From Flavobacterium sp. (GTDB lineage Bacteria; Bacteroidota; Bacteroidia; Flavobacteriales; Flavobacteriaceae): DNA of 64,000 bases. Both the position numbers and the translations under genes were made by a program. The stretch covers positions 1-64,000 of the forward strand of contig NZ_JAIXWA010000034.1 in NCBI RefSeq assembly GCF_027482425.1. The letters are read 5' to 3'. Under the pieces are notes generated by a model. The model had not been told where the DNA came from, made no database searches, and saw nothing but the letters and a program-made list of their open reading frames with translations. Below are positions 20,185 to 28,686 of this stretch, piece after piece (position 1 is the stretch's first letter; each line of letters starts with the position of its first letter).

Positions 20185-23055
20185 ATGAAATATTTTCACG
20201 ATCAAATAGAAGCCAAATGGCAAAAATATTGGGCCGAACACCACACGTTTGCAGCCTCCAATTCTTCCGACAAACCGAAGTATTACGTGTTGGATATGTT
20301 TCCGTATCCTTCGGGTGCCGGATTGCATGTTGGACATCCGTTAGGGTATATTGCCTCCGATATTGTGGCCCGTTACAAACGCCACCAAGGGTTCAATGTG
20401 TTGCATCCGCAAGGCTATGATTCATTCGGGTTGCCTGCAGAACAATATGCCATTCAAACGGGTCAACATCCAGAGAAAACTACCCGTGAAAATATTGCGC
20501 GGTACCGCGAACAGTTGGATAAAATTGGTTTTTCATTTGATTGGAACCGTGAAGTGCGTACATCCAATCCGGAATATTATAAATGGACGCAGTGGATATT
20601 CATTCAATTGTTTGAATCCTATTATTGTTATGAGGCGAACCAAGCGTTGCCCATCAGCAATTTGGTTGCTCTTTTTGAAAAAGAAGGGAATACCAATATT
20701 AATGTGGCTTGTGATGATGAGGTCCCCGTTTTTTCAGCTGGGGAATGGAACGGATTTTCTGAGGACGAAAAAGCACGTATGTTGTTGAAATACCGTCTAA
20801 CCTATTTGGCAGAAACGGAAGTGAACTGGTGTCCGGCCTTAGGAACGGTTTTGGCGAATGATGAAATTGTCAATGGCGTTTCGGAACGCGGCGGCCATCC
20901 TGTGATTCGTAAAAAAATGACCCAATGGTCTATGCGTATTTCAGCCTATGCCGAGCGTTTGTTGGAAGGGTTGGAGGCCATCGATTGGACGGAATCCTTG
21001 AAAGAATCGCAACGCAACTGGATTGGAAAATCGGTAGGAGCTTCAGTGAAGTTTCAAGTTTCAGGTTCCAAGTTTCAAGTTGAAGTATTCACTACCCGTC
21101 CTGATACCATTTTCGGAGTTACCTTTATGACGTTGGCACCCGAACATGATTTGGTAGCACAAATTACAACACCTGAACAAAAAGCAGCCGTCGAAGCCTA
21201 TATCGAAGCTACCGCCAAACGCTCGGAACGCGATCGTATGGCCGATGTGAAAACCATTTCAGGGGTGTTTACAGGAGCGTATGCCGAACATCCCTTCACG
21301 AAAGAACCGATTCCGGTTTGGATTGGCGATTATGTGTTGGCAGGGTATGGAACGGGAGCTGTAATGGCGGTTCCATGTGGCGATGAGCGTGATTATGCGT
21401 TTGCCAACTATTTCAAAGGAACGTTGGGCATGCCCGAAATTAAAAATATATTCAGCCCCCTAACCCCCGATGGGGGAATTGATGCTTCTGATGCGTGTAT
21501 CGCTATGGAAGCCTTTTCTAAAAAAGATGGATTTCAATTTAAAAATTCCGATTTCTTAAACGGATTGGATTATAAAGCCGGTACGAAAAAAGTAATAGAG
21601 GAGTTGGAAAAAATCGTTGCCGGTAAAGCCAAAGTGAATTACCGTTTGCGTGATGCCGTTTTTTCACGTCAGCGCTATTGGGGCGAACCTTTCCCGGTGT
21701 ATTATGTGAATGGCTTGCCACAAATGATTGACGCCCAACACTTGCCGATCGTATTGCCTGAAGTGGAGAAGTATTTGCCTACGGAAGACGGGCAGCCGCC
21801 TTTGGGGAATGCTAGCGTTTGGGCGTGGGATACAAAACAGTGTACAGTGGTCAGTAATCAGTTAATCGACCACATTACTGTTTTTCCTTTAGAATTGAAT
21901 ACCATGCCCGGTTGGGCCGGAAGTTCGTGGTACTGGATGCGCTATATGGATGCACAAAATCCAACTGCGTTTGCTTCTGAAAACGCCTTGAACTATTGGC
22001 AAAATGTCGATTTGTACATTGGCGGGAGCGAACATGCTACCGGTCACTTGTTGTATGCCCGTTTTTGGAACAAATTCTTGAAAGACCGCGGTTTTGCGCC
22101 TACGGAAGAGCCCTTTAAGAAATTGATCAACCAAGGGATGATTTTGGGGATGAGTGCGTTTGTGTACCGCTCGGAAGATTCTAAAAAATTGTATTCTAAA
22201 GGATTAATTTCAGGACTAAATGTTCACCCTATTCATGTCGATTTGTCTGTAATTAACGATATTACTAATGAATTAGATATTGAAAAATTCAAAGCACATC
22301 CGTTATACTCTGATTATGATAATGCCGAATTAATTTTGGAAGACGGCAAATATATTGTGGGCCGCGAAGTCGAAAAAATGTCCAAGTCCAAATACAATGT
22401 AGTCAACCCCGACGACATTTGCAACGAATACGGTGCCGATACCTTGCGTTTGTATGAAATGTTCTTGGGTCCGCTCGAACAAGCCAAACCTTGGAACACG
22501 GCCGGAATTACTGGGGTGTACGGTTTCTTGAAGAAATTGTGGCGTTTGTATTTTGATGATAACGGTTTGGTTGTAATTAATGACGAACCCACCGCGGATA
22601 TGTACAAAACCTTACATAAAACGATCAAGAAAGTAACGGAAGATATCGAGAACTTCTCGTTCAACACTTCGGTATCGCAGTTTATGATTTGTGTGAATGA
22701 ATTGGCGCAACAAAAATGCCGTCACCGAGCGATTCTCGAACCTTTAGCGGTGTTGATTTCCCCCTATGCGCCGCACATTGCCGAAGAACTTTGGAGTCAG
22801 TTGGGCCATGAGGGTTCAATTGCTACGGCAGCTTTTCCAGCGTTTGAAGCCCACTATTTGGTAGAAAGTGAGAAAGAATATCCGGTTTCTTTCAACGGAA
22901 AAATGCGTTTTACGATTAAATTACCGTTGGATTTGAGTGTCGCCGAAATCGAAGCAATTGTGATGGCCGACGAACGCACCCAACAGCAATTGCAAGGCCG
23001 CACACCCAATAAAGTGATTATTGTACCGGGGAAGATTATTAATTTGGTAGGGTGA
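20185..23055 (+). CDS. leuS: Leucyl-tRNA synthetase
   Basis: MFPYPSGAGLHVGHPLGY (HIGH), EVEKMSKSKYNVVNPDD (KMSKS), TTRPDTIFGVTF editing domain. Confidence 0.97.
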   Translation: MKYFHDQIEAKWQKYWAEHHTFAASNSSDKPKYYVLDMFPYPSGAGLHVGHPLGYIASDIVARYKRHQGFNVLHPQGYDSFGLPAEQYAIQTGQHPEKTTRENIARYREQLDKIGFSFDWNREVRTSNPEYYKWTQWIFIQLFESYYCYEANQALPISNLVALFEKEGNTNINVACDDEVPVFSAGEWNGFSEDEKARMLLKYRLTYLAETEVNWCPALGTVLANDEIVNGVSERGGHPVIRKKMTQWSMRISAYAERLLEGLEAIDWTESLKESQRNWIGKSVGASVKFQVSGSKFQVEVFTTRPDTIFGVTFMTLAPEHDLVAQITTPEQKAAVEAYIEATAKRSERDRMADVKTISGVFTGAYAEHPFTKEPIPVWIGDYVLAGYGTGAVMAVPCGDERDYAFANYFKGTLGMPEIKNIFSPLTPDGGIDASDACIAMEAFSKKDGFQFKNSDFLNGLDYKAGTKKVIEELEKIVAGKAKVNYRLRDAVFSRQRYWGEPFPVYYVNGLPQMIDAQHLPIVLPEVEKYLPTEDGQPPLGNASVWAWDTKQCTVVSNQLIDHITVFPLELNTMPGWAGSSWYWMRYMDAQNPTAFASENALNYWQNVDLYIGGSEHATGHLLYARFWNKFLKDRGFAPTEEPFKKLINQGMILGMSAFVYRSEDSKKLYSKGLISGLNVHPIHVDLSVINDITNELDIEKFKAHPLYSDYDNAELILEDGKYIVGREVEKMSKSKYNVVNPDDICNEYGADTLRLYEMFLGPLEQAKPWNTAGITGVYGFLKKLWRLYFDDNGLVVINDEPTADMYKTLHKTIKKVTEDIENFSFNTSVSQFMICVNELAQQKCRHRAILEPLAVLISPYAPHIAEELWSQLGHEGSIATAAFPAFEAHYLVESEKEYPVSFNGKMRFTIKLPLDLSVAEIEAIVMADERTQQQLQGRTPNKVIIVPGKIINLVG
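21051..21081 (+). repeat. Degenerate GTTTCAAGTTTCAGGTTCC repeat inside leuS
   Basis: gtttcaagtttcaggttccaagtttcaagtt: internally repetitive, encodes FQVSGSKFQV. Confidence 0.6.
21456..21480 (+). repeat. CCCCCTAACCCCCGATGGGGGAATT G/C-run palindromic repeat inside leuS
   Basis: CCCCC-gat-GGGGG hairpin; encodes SPLTPDGGI. Confidence 0.6.
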
Positions 23056-23060
23056 TTTAT

Positions 23061-23127
23061 ATGTCAATGTGGCAATGAGCCAGTAAAAAGGAATCCGTGG
23101 AGTGAATACTTCACGGATTTTTTTTAA
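23061..23127 (+). repeat. Intergenic repeat element copy 1, includes leuS terminator
   Basis: gtcaatgtggcaatgagcc...AGGAATCCGTGGAGTGAATACTTCACGGATTTTTTTT; near-identical core at 24687-24719. Confidence 0.7.
23091..23125 (+). terminator. Intrinsic terminator of leuS
   Basis: ATCCGTGGAG-tgaata-CTTCACGGAT followed by a T run. Confidence 0.8.
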
Positions 23128-23189
23128 CAAAACGTTAAATCCAAAATCAAGTTGAGAATTGTCGCTTAATTTTATAAAAAAACAATCAT

Positions 23190-23861
23190 ATGAAAAAAAT
23201 TGTACTTGTTTTAGGAATGGTATTTCCTGTGTTGATGAGCGCGCAGGACGTGGCTAAAGATTCGATCAAAAAGAAACCCGATGTCGACTTTTACATTGGT
23301 GTTTCGTTTAATGCAAATCAGTCCTTGAATTTGAATCAAAAATTAAGAGCCGGAAATTTACCCGAAATGCGTGATGTGGCACCGGAGTTGACTTTTGGGT
23401 TAAATATTTTGGGCGAAAAGTACTCCGGGGATATTGAGTTTGGGACTTCATTTATTGAAAATAAAAAAGGCGATAATACGCTCAAATACTTGGGATTTAA
23501 CACACGGGCTCGTTTTCATTATAACTTAATTCACAAACCCAAAGTGACTTTTGCTGGTGGTTTGTCGTTGGCCTACCAAACCAATCGCTACGATATTTAT
23601 AGCAATAATAATACCACCGATTTAAATGTGTTGGATCCTGCGCTCAATAGCGGACATGTTAATTTAGACAACCGTATGTTGTATGCCGGACCCAATGTGA
23701 TGTTGTACTTGTTTAAAAAATCGTCGTTCAAAATTCGTATAAACGCCGGCTACGAGTTGGCTTTAACCCGAGGAAGATACCGCTCTGAATACGGTAGCAT
23801 CACCAACAATATCCAAGAAAACGGTAACAACCGCTTTGTGTTTGGAATTGCCTTTCTGTAA
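23190..23861 (+). CDS. Predicted outer-membrane beta-barrel protein
   Basis: Signal peptide MKKIVLVLGMVFPVLMSAQ; alternating beta strands. Confidence 0.75.
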   Translation: MKKIVLVLGMVFPVLMSAQDVAKDSIKKKPDVDFYIGVSFNANQSLNLNQKLRAGNLPEMRDVAPELTFGLNILGEKYSGDIEFGTSFIENKKGDNTLKYLGFNTRARFHYNLIHKPKVTFAGGLSLAYQTNRYDIYSNNNTTDLNVLDPALNSGHVNLDNRMLYAGPNVMLYLFKKSSFKIRINAGYELALTRGRYRSEYGSITNNIQENGNNRFVFGIAFL

Positions 23862-23929
23862 TGCCACTTTGTCAGCGTTTCAATTTTGGCCTTTAATTTG
23901 AAGTGGTTAGATAAAAATTTCTGAAAAAA

Positions 23930-24619
23930 ATGGGATCAGGTTATATGATTTTGGCACTCCTCATTATGGGAGCCAGTTGGTTGGTCAGTAGTCGTTTGAA
24001 AAGTAAATTTGAACACTACTCCAAATTGCATTTAAACAACGGCATGAGCGGACGAGAAATTGCCGAACAAATGTTGCACGATCACGGGATTTATGATGTA
24101 AAAGTGATTTCTACTACAGGAATGTTGACCGATCATTACAATCCCGTCGATAAAACGGTGAATTTAAGTGAAGGCGTGTACCATCAACGGAATGCTGCCG
24201 CTGCTGCCGTAGCCGCGCACGAATGTGGTCATGCGGTACAACATGCTATCGGCTACAAATGGCTTACGATGCGTTCACAACTCGTTCCTGTAGTGTCTTT
24301 TGCTTCGAATATTGTGCAATGGATATTACTCGCAGGGATTTTGATGATTAAAGCGTTTCCCTCGTTATTGTTGGTGGGTATCGTGTTGTTTGCGGCCACA
24401 ACCCTTTTTTCCATCATTACCTTGCCTGTGGAATATGATGCTAGTCACCGAGCTTTGACTTGGTTGCGCGACAAACGCATAGTCAATCAAGCAGAGTATG
24501 CAGGAGCGGAAGATGCTTTAAAATGGGCGGCGCGAACCTATTTGGTAGCCGCCATTGGATCGATTGCCACGTTATTGTATTACGTGTCTATTTTTATGGG
24601 TAGTCGGGAGCGGGAGTAA
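23930..24619 (+). CDS. Zinc metallopeptidase (YugP-like)
   Basis: AAAVAAHECGHAVQHAIGY zinc motif; LTDHYNPVDKTVNLSEGVY; C-terminal TM helices. Confidence 0.95.
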   Translation: MGSGYMILALLIMGASWLVSSRLKSKFEHYSKLHLNNGMSGREIAEQMLHDHGIYDVKVISTTGMLTDHYNPVDKTVNLSEGVYHQRNAAAAAVAAHECGHAVQHAIGYKWLTMRSQLVPVVSFASNIVQWILLAGILMIKAFPSLLLVGIVLFAATTLFSIITLPVEYDASHRALTWLRDKRIVNQAEYAGAEDALKWAARTYLVAAIGSIATLLYYVSIFMGSRERE

Positions 24620-24646
24620 TGGGGCAACCTGTCTGCCGTTAGGTAG

Positions 24647-24725
24647 GTGTGTCAATGAGCCGATGTGTCAATTAGACAATGAAATAGGAATCCGTGGAGG
24701 GAATGCTTCACGGATTTTATTTTTT
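24647..24725. repeat. Intergenic repeat element copy 2 with bidirectional terminator
   Basis: gtgtcaatgagccgatgtgtcaat...AGGAATCCGTGGAGGGAATGCTTCACGGATTTTATTTTTT; same core as 23090-23120. Confidence 0.7.
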
Positions 24726-25001
24726 ACCCGAGGAAAATAAAAACAGGAGAACAAATAAAGCGACCCATGCAACGCCGTGAATCAACATGCATTTGGCGTA
24801 ATTTTTTTTACCAAAAAGTTGCCGTATAAGATGATTCATAAAATAAATCAAGCTAATGGGAATAAACAAATACATCAGTGCGATGCCCATATTGGGATTT
24901 TCAGCATCGCCCGGGAAAAGTTCGTAGCAAATACCAGCCGCTAAAAAGTAGAGGATGTAAAAACCTAAAGCAATATTTTCTTTGGAGAATTTGTTGAGCA
25001 T
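24717..25001 (-). CDS. Hypothetical membrane protein
   Basis: 94 aa, three predicted TM helices; overlaps the lrp-type gene by 1 nt. Confidence 0.65.
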   Translation of the reverse strand: MLNKFSKENIALGFYILYFLAAGICYELFPGDAENPNMGIALMYLFIPISLIYFMNHLIRQLFGKKNYAKCMLIHGVAWVALFVLLFLFSSGKK

Positions 25002-25471
25002 CAGAGTTGAATTTGTCGTTCGATTTGTTGTTCCAAGGAGATAAACGTTTCCGTACGTGAAACCCCTTCAATAGGTTGGATTTTTTTATTGAGCAATTGC
25101 ATCAAATGCTCGTTGTCTTTGCAAATGATTTTCACCAAAATACTCCAATTCCCTGTAGTATAGTGGCATTCCAATACTTCAGGGATTTTCCGCAGTTCCC
25201 GCACTGCTTCCGAGTTACTCGAGGCTTTGTCCAAATAAATGCCCACAAAGGCCATCGTGCGGTATCCCAAAACTTTGGTGTTGAGGATGAATTTGGAGCC
25301 CGAAATCACCTGCGCTTCTTCCAGTTTTTTTAACCGTTGGTGGATAGCAGCCCCAGAAATCCCAATGCTGTGGGCAATTTGCAATATCGGTTTACGCGCA
25401 TCTTCCATCAAATGGCGTAAAATCTCTTTGTCGATACCGTCGATTTCAATTTGTAACTGATTTGCCTTCAT
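25001..25471 (-). CDS. Lrp/AsnC family transcriptional regulator
   Basis: IDGIDKEILRHLMEDARKPILQIAHSIGISGAAIHQRLKKLEEAQVI HTH followed by an AsnC ligand domain. Confidence 0.95.
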   Translation of the reverse strand: MKANQLQIEIDGIDKEILRHLMEDARKPILQIAHSIGISGAAIHQRLKKLEEAQVISGSKFILNTKVLGYRTMAFVGIYLDKASSNSEAVRELRKIPEVLECHYTTGNWSILVKIICKDNEHLMQLLNKKIQPIEGVSRTETFISLEQQIERQIQL

Positions 25472-25554
25472 TATAAAAAAATATACAGCAAAAATAGAAA
25501 TTACAATTTTATATTTTCCATAAAAACACCTTAAGGCTTATGTTTTAGCATTTG

Positions 25555-26931
25555 TTATGGGGTGCCAATAATTTTATCGGGATTGTAGCCAATGTACGGC
25601 AACTTAGTTTCTTTAAACACGACGCCATATTCCTCCAATTCGGCCAAAATCGGTTCATACACTTCTTTTCGAATCGGTAGTTGTACCCCTGGAGTGGTAA
25701 TTGTTCCATTTAAAATATGCAAAGTCGCCATAGCCACCGGTAAGCCTACTGTTTTGGCCATTGCGGTATAGGTTTGGTCGTCACCGATACAGACCATCTT
25801 GGAATCAATTTGCTCTTCTTTCCCATTCAAACGGTAGCCAAATTTATGATACATTACAATCATGTCTTTGTCATGGGGGGCTAACGTCCATTTTTGGGTA
25901 AGAATGTGCTCTAGAATCTGAGCCGGGGTAGCGTTTTTGAGTCCAATTTTCTTATCGCTATTAAACAAATCCAGTTCAATGAGTTTTTCCCACATCACAT
26001 CATCTTGTTCAATGCCCAATTGCAAACGCATTTTGATCTCTACCGAATCGGAGGGGTGGTAGGGGAGGAAGGAATTTATATAATCGCGGTAACTCATGTG
26101 TTCGGAGTTTTCCATCACATAGGTGTCATCGGTCATTCCGAGTTGCACAAACATATTCCAAGCGCGCGAATACCCTACACGACGAATGGTGCCGCGGTAT
26201 AGCGTTAGCACATCATCCAACCCATACACACTGCGGTATTTCAAAGAATCCCGATTGGCATAAGCTTCAAATTTGCCATAGCCTTCAACGTGTAAAAACT
26301 CCGTGCGTCGGAACAAACGATGGTAAGGAATGTACTTGTATTTTCCTTCTTGAATAAATTTTGCTGCGCCGCCTTGTCCTGCCAAGACCACATTGCGAGG
26401 CGCCCAAGTGAATTTATAATTCCACAAATTCGTATCGGATTCAGGGGCCACTAAGCCACCACAAAACGATTCAAAAAGCAACATTTCACCGCCTTGTTCC
26501 CGTATGGCATCAATTACTTGCATGGCACTCATGTGATCAATGCCTGGGTCCAAACCAATTTCATTCATAAAAATCAAATTATGGGCTTTGGCTTCCCCGT
26601 CTAAAGCTTGCATCGCCTCCGAAATGTAGGAAGCGGTTACCATGTGTTTTTTAAAAAGAATACAGTCTTTGGCGACTTCGATATGCATGTGAGCAGGCAG
26701 CATCGAAATCACAAGGTCTGCTTTGGCTACTTCTGATTGACGCTGTGCCGTATTTTGAATATCCAATTGAATCGCCGTTGCATTGGGATGGTTTCGGGTT
26801 TTGCGTTGCGCTAATTCCAAAGACAAATCCCCAATAGTTAAATGAAGTTGTTGCGATTGGGATTTTTCCAATAAATAATTGATTAAGGAAGAGGCAGAGC
26901 GCCCAGCTCCGATGATGAGTACGTTTCTCAT
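25555..26931 (-). CDS. Saccharopine dehydrogenase family protein
   Basis: NVLIIGAGRSASSLINYLLEKS Rossmann motif, NEIGLDPGIDHMSAMQVID, ESFCGGLVAPESDTNLWNYKFTWAPRNVVLAGQGGAAKF. Confidence 0.93.
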   Translation of the reverse strand: MRNVLIIGAGRSASSLINYLLEKSQSQQLHLTIGDLSLELAQRKTRNHPNATAIQLDIQNTAQRQSEVAKADLVISMLPAHMHIEVAKDCILFKKHMVTASYISEAMQALDGEAKAHNLIFMNEIGLDPGIDHMSAMQVIDAIREQGGEMLLFESFCGGLVAPESDTNLWNYKFTWAPRNVVLAGQGGAAKFIQEGKYKYIPYHRLFRRTEFLHVEGYGKFEAYANRDSLKYRSVYGLDDVLTLYRGTIRRVGYSRAWNMFVQLGMTDDTYVMENSEHMSYRDYINSFLPYHPSDSVEIKMRLQLGIEQDDVMWEKLIELDLFNSDKKIGLKNATPAQILEHILTQKWTLAPHDKDMIVMYHKFGYRLNGKEEQIDSKMVCIGDDQTYTAMAKTVGLPVAMATLHILNGTITTPGVQLPIRKEVYEPILAELEEYGVVFKETKLPYIGYNPDKIIGTP

Positions 26932-26981
26932 GACGTTAGTTTGTTGTGCGACAAATGTATAAAAAGCCCCACGTTAAAAAC

Positions 26982-27008
26982 AAAAAAGTCTGCGTAAATG
27001 CAGACTTC
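26982..27008 (-). terminator. Intrinsic terminator downstream of the 27011-27337 gene
   Basis: Minus strand AAGTCTGC-atttac-GCAGACTTTTTTG. Confidence 0.7.
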
Positions 27009-27010
27009 AA

Positions 27011-27337
27011 TTATTCAAGCTCTTTTTCTAAGTCTTCCAACTCTTGTTGGGCTTCTTGTTTCGCTTCCACTTTCTGTTGTTCAAACGCCGCATCTTTTTC
27101 AACGGTTTCCTCAATTAAAAAGGTTTTCCCCAACACGCCTAAAGCACAAATATAAGTCACAATAAACAAACGCTTTGGCCATTTTCGCTCCAAAGGCGAA
27201 GATTTCCAAAAGGCCAAACTGATGCACAAAAGCGCGGGAACGATAGCGACAAAGGCTAACGTATCTAGGGGCAAAATCGAAAACAGTATACTCAATACCG
27301 TAAACACATAAGCCAAAACCATGAAAACTTTTCTCAT
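27011..27337 (-). CDS. Hypothetical membrane protein with C-terminal coiled coil
   Basis: 108 aa, N-terminal TM helices, Glu/Gln-rich C-terminus. Confidence 0.7.
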   Translation of the reverse strand: MRKVFMVLAYVFTVLSILFSILPLDTLAFVAIVPALLCISLAFWKSSPLERKWPKRLFIVTYICALGVLGKTFLIEETVEKDAAFEQQKVEAKQEAQQELEDLEKELE

Positions 27338-27338
27338 A

Positions 27339-28100
27339 TTAAAGTCCCGTTGCTGAGGTTAGTTTTAATTCTCCTGTGCCTACTGGAATGCTGAATTTCA
27401 TCAATGCGGGAACTTTATGTGCATCGGCAGTTAACCAAATGAGGTTTTTGTCTTTACCGCGGAGCGCATTGGTTTTGGCGCCAATGGATAATTTGTAGCA
27501 CGATTTGGTGCCTAGATTTCCAGCGGCTATAGATTCAGTTCCCATAAACTTCAAGGTAACCGGAATCTCTTTTTCGTCAAAAACAATGGTAAACGATTTG
27601 GTTTGTCCCGATTTCATTTTTGAAAAATCAACCGTACGTAATTTGTACAACAGCGTAATCGCATCGACGGTATTTGCGCCTACAGTAAACGTGCGCGTCG
27701 TTTCAGGGCGTTTGCGTTTTTGAACGGTACTTGTAACCTGATTTCCTTTGAATACGTATTTTTCTTTTTTGGTATACCCCCCTTCATCAATGTTACGTTT
27801 GTACAAATTGGGTTTTAGACTACCAGGAGTTACATACGTTTCATAAAGGTCACGTATTTTAAAGAATTTGTCCCATTTACTAAAGGTAGACAACTCACAG
27901 CTTAAATGTAAGTATTGATTTTTGGATGTATTCACGTTTTCCGTACTCATCGTCACTTGTGCGATATGTGTCATGAGTCCGCTCATATTGTACGAGCCGG
28001 CATAGACCAATTTTTCACCCGCATCAATTCCATTTCCCTCATCCGCTTTAAAGGATACAAGGAACAATAAAAAAAAGGGCAACAATAGTATTTTTTTCAT
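27339..28100 (-). CDS. DUF3108 domain-containing secreted protein
   Basis: Signal peptide; GEKLVYAGSYNMSGLMTHIAQVTM and IWLTADAHKVPALMKFSIPVGTGELKL. Confidence 0.88.
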   Translation of the reverse strand: MKKILLLPFFLLFLVSFKADEGNGIDAGEKLVYAGSYNMSGLMTHIAQVTMSTENVNTSKNQYLHLSCELSTFSKWDKFFKIRDLYETYVTPGSLKPNLYKRNIDEGGYTKKEKYVFKGNQVTSTVQKRKRPETTRTFTVGANTVDAITLLYKLRTVDFSKMKSGQTKSFTIVFDEKEIPVTLKFMGTESIAAGNLGTKSCYKLSIGAKTNALRGKDKNLIWLTADAHKVPALMKFSIPVGTGELKLTSATGL

Positions 28101-28217
28101 AATTAAAAATTGTTTGCAAATATAAAACTTCTTACACCGTTTTGCGTGAAAGAAAAGTCAAAATCCAATTGGTAATCGGGGAGATAACCGGTATTTTTGT
28201 AAAATATTGTTTGCGAT

Positions 28218-28604
28218 ATGGATAAAAAAATACTTTCTGCTGCAGGATTTTTCGGAATGACGGGCATTCTATTAGGGGCTTTTGGTGCCCATGGTTTAAA
28301 AACGTTACTTTCTGAAGAAGCATTGGTAACTTTCGAAACGGGGGTAAAATACCAAATGTACCATGCTTTGTTTTTACTTTTTGTGGGTTTGAATTCCCAT
28401 TTGACTTCAACGATGCGAACCCTTTTGTTTCGATTAATTGTCTTCGGAATTATTTTGTTCTCGGGGTCTATTTATTTACTGGCTACCAAGAGTTTAACGG
28501 GTTTGGAGTTAAAGATTTTAGGTCCAATTACACCGGTTGGAGGACTTTGTTTTGCTGGGGCTTGGGGCGTGCTGATGTTTACCTATTTAAAGAAAAAAGC
28601 ATAA
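28218..28604 (+). CDS. DUF423 family membrane protein
   Basis: [35 protein letters not shown] and [17 protein letters not shown]. Confidence 0.95.
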   Translation: MDKKILSAAGFFGMTGILLGAFGAHGLKTLLSEEALVTFETGVKYQMYHALFLLFVGLNSHLTSTMRTLLFRLIVFGIILFSGSIYLLATKSLTGLELKILGPITPVGGLCFAGAWGVLMFTYLKKKA

Positions 28605-28641
28605 AATTTCACTCAACTACAACGTTGTAATAATTAATTTT

Positions 28642-28649
28642 TACCTTTG
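28642..28649 (+). promoter_or_regulatory. Candidate -7 box (TACCTTTG)
   Basis: Matches TAnnTTTG upstream of pckA. Confidence 0.45.
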
Positions 28650-28686
28650 TAGTCTAATTGAGGTTAACACAACAAACGCATTGTCA

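Noticed and set aside
22160-22370. Extra segment in leuS (VYRSEDSKKLYSKGLISGLNVHPIHVDLS...) as a third insertion
   Set aside because: From memory this is a normal insert of Bacteroidota LeuRS before the KMSKS loop (VHPIHVD...GREVEKMSKSKY).
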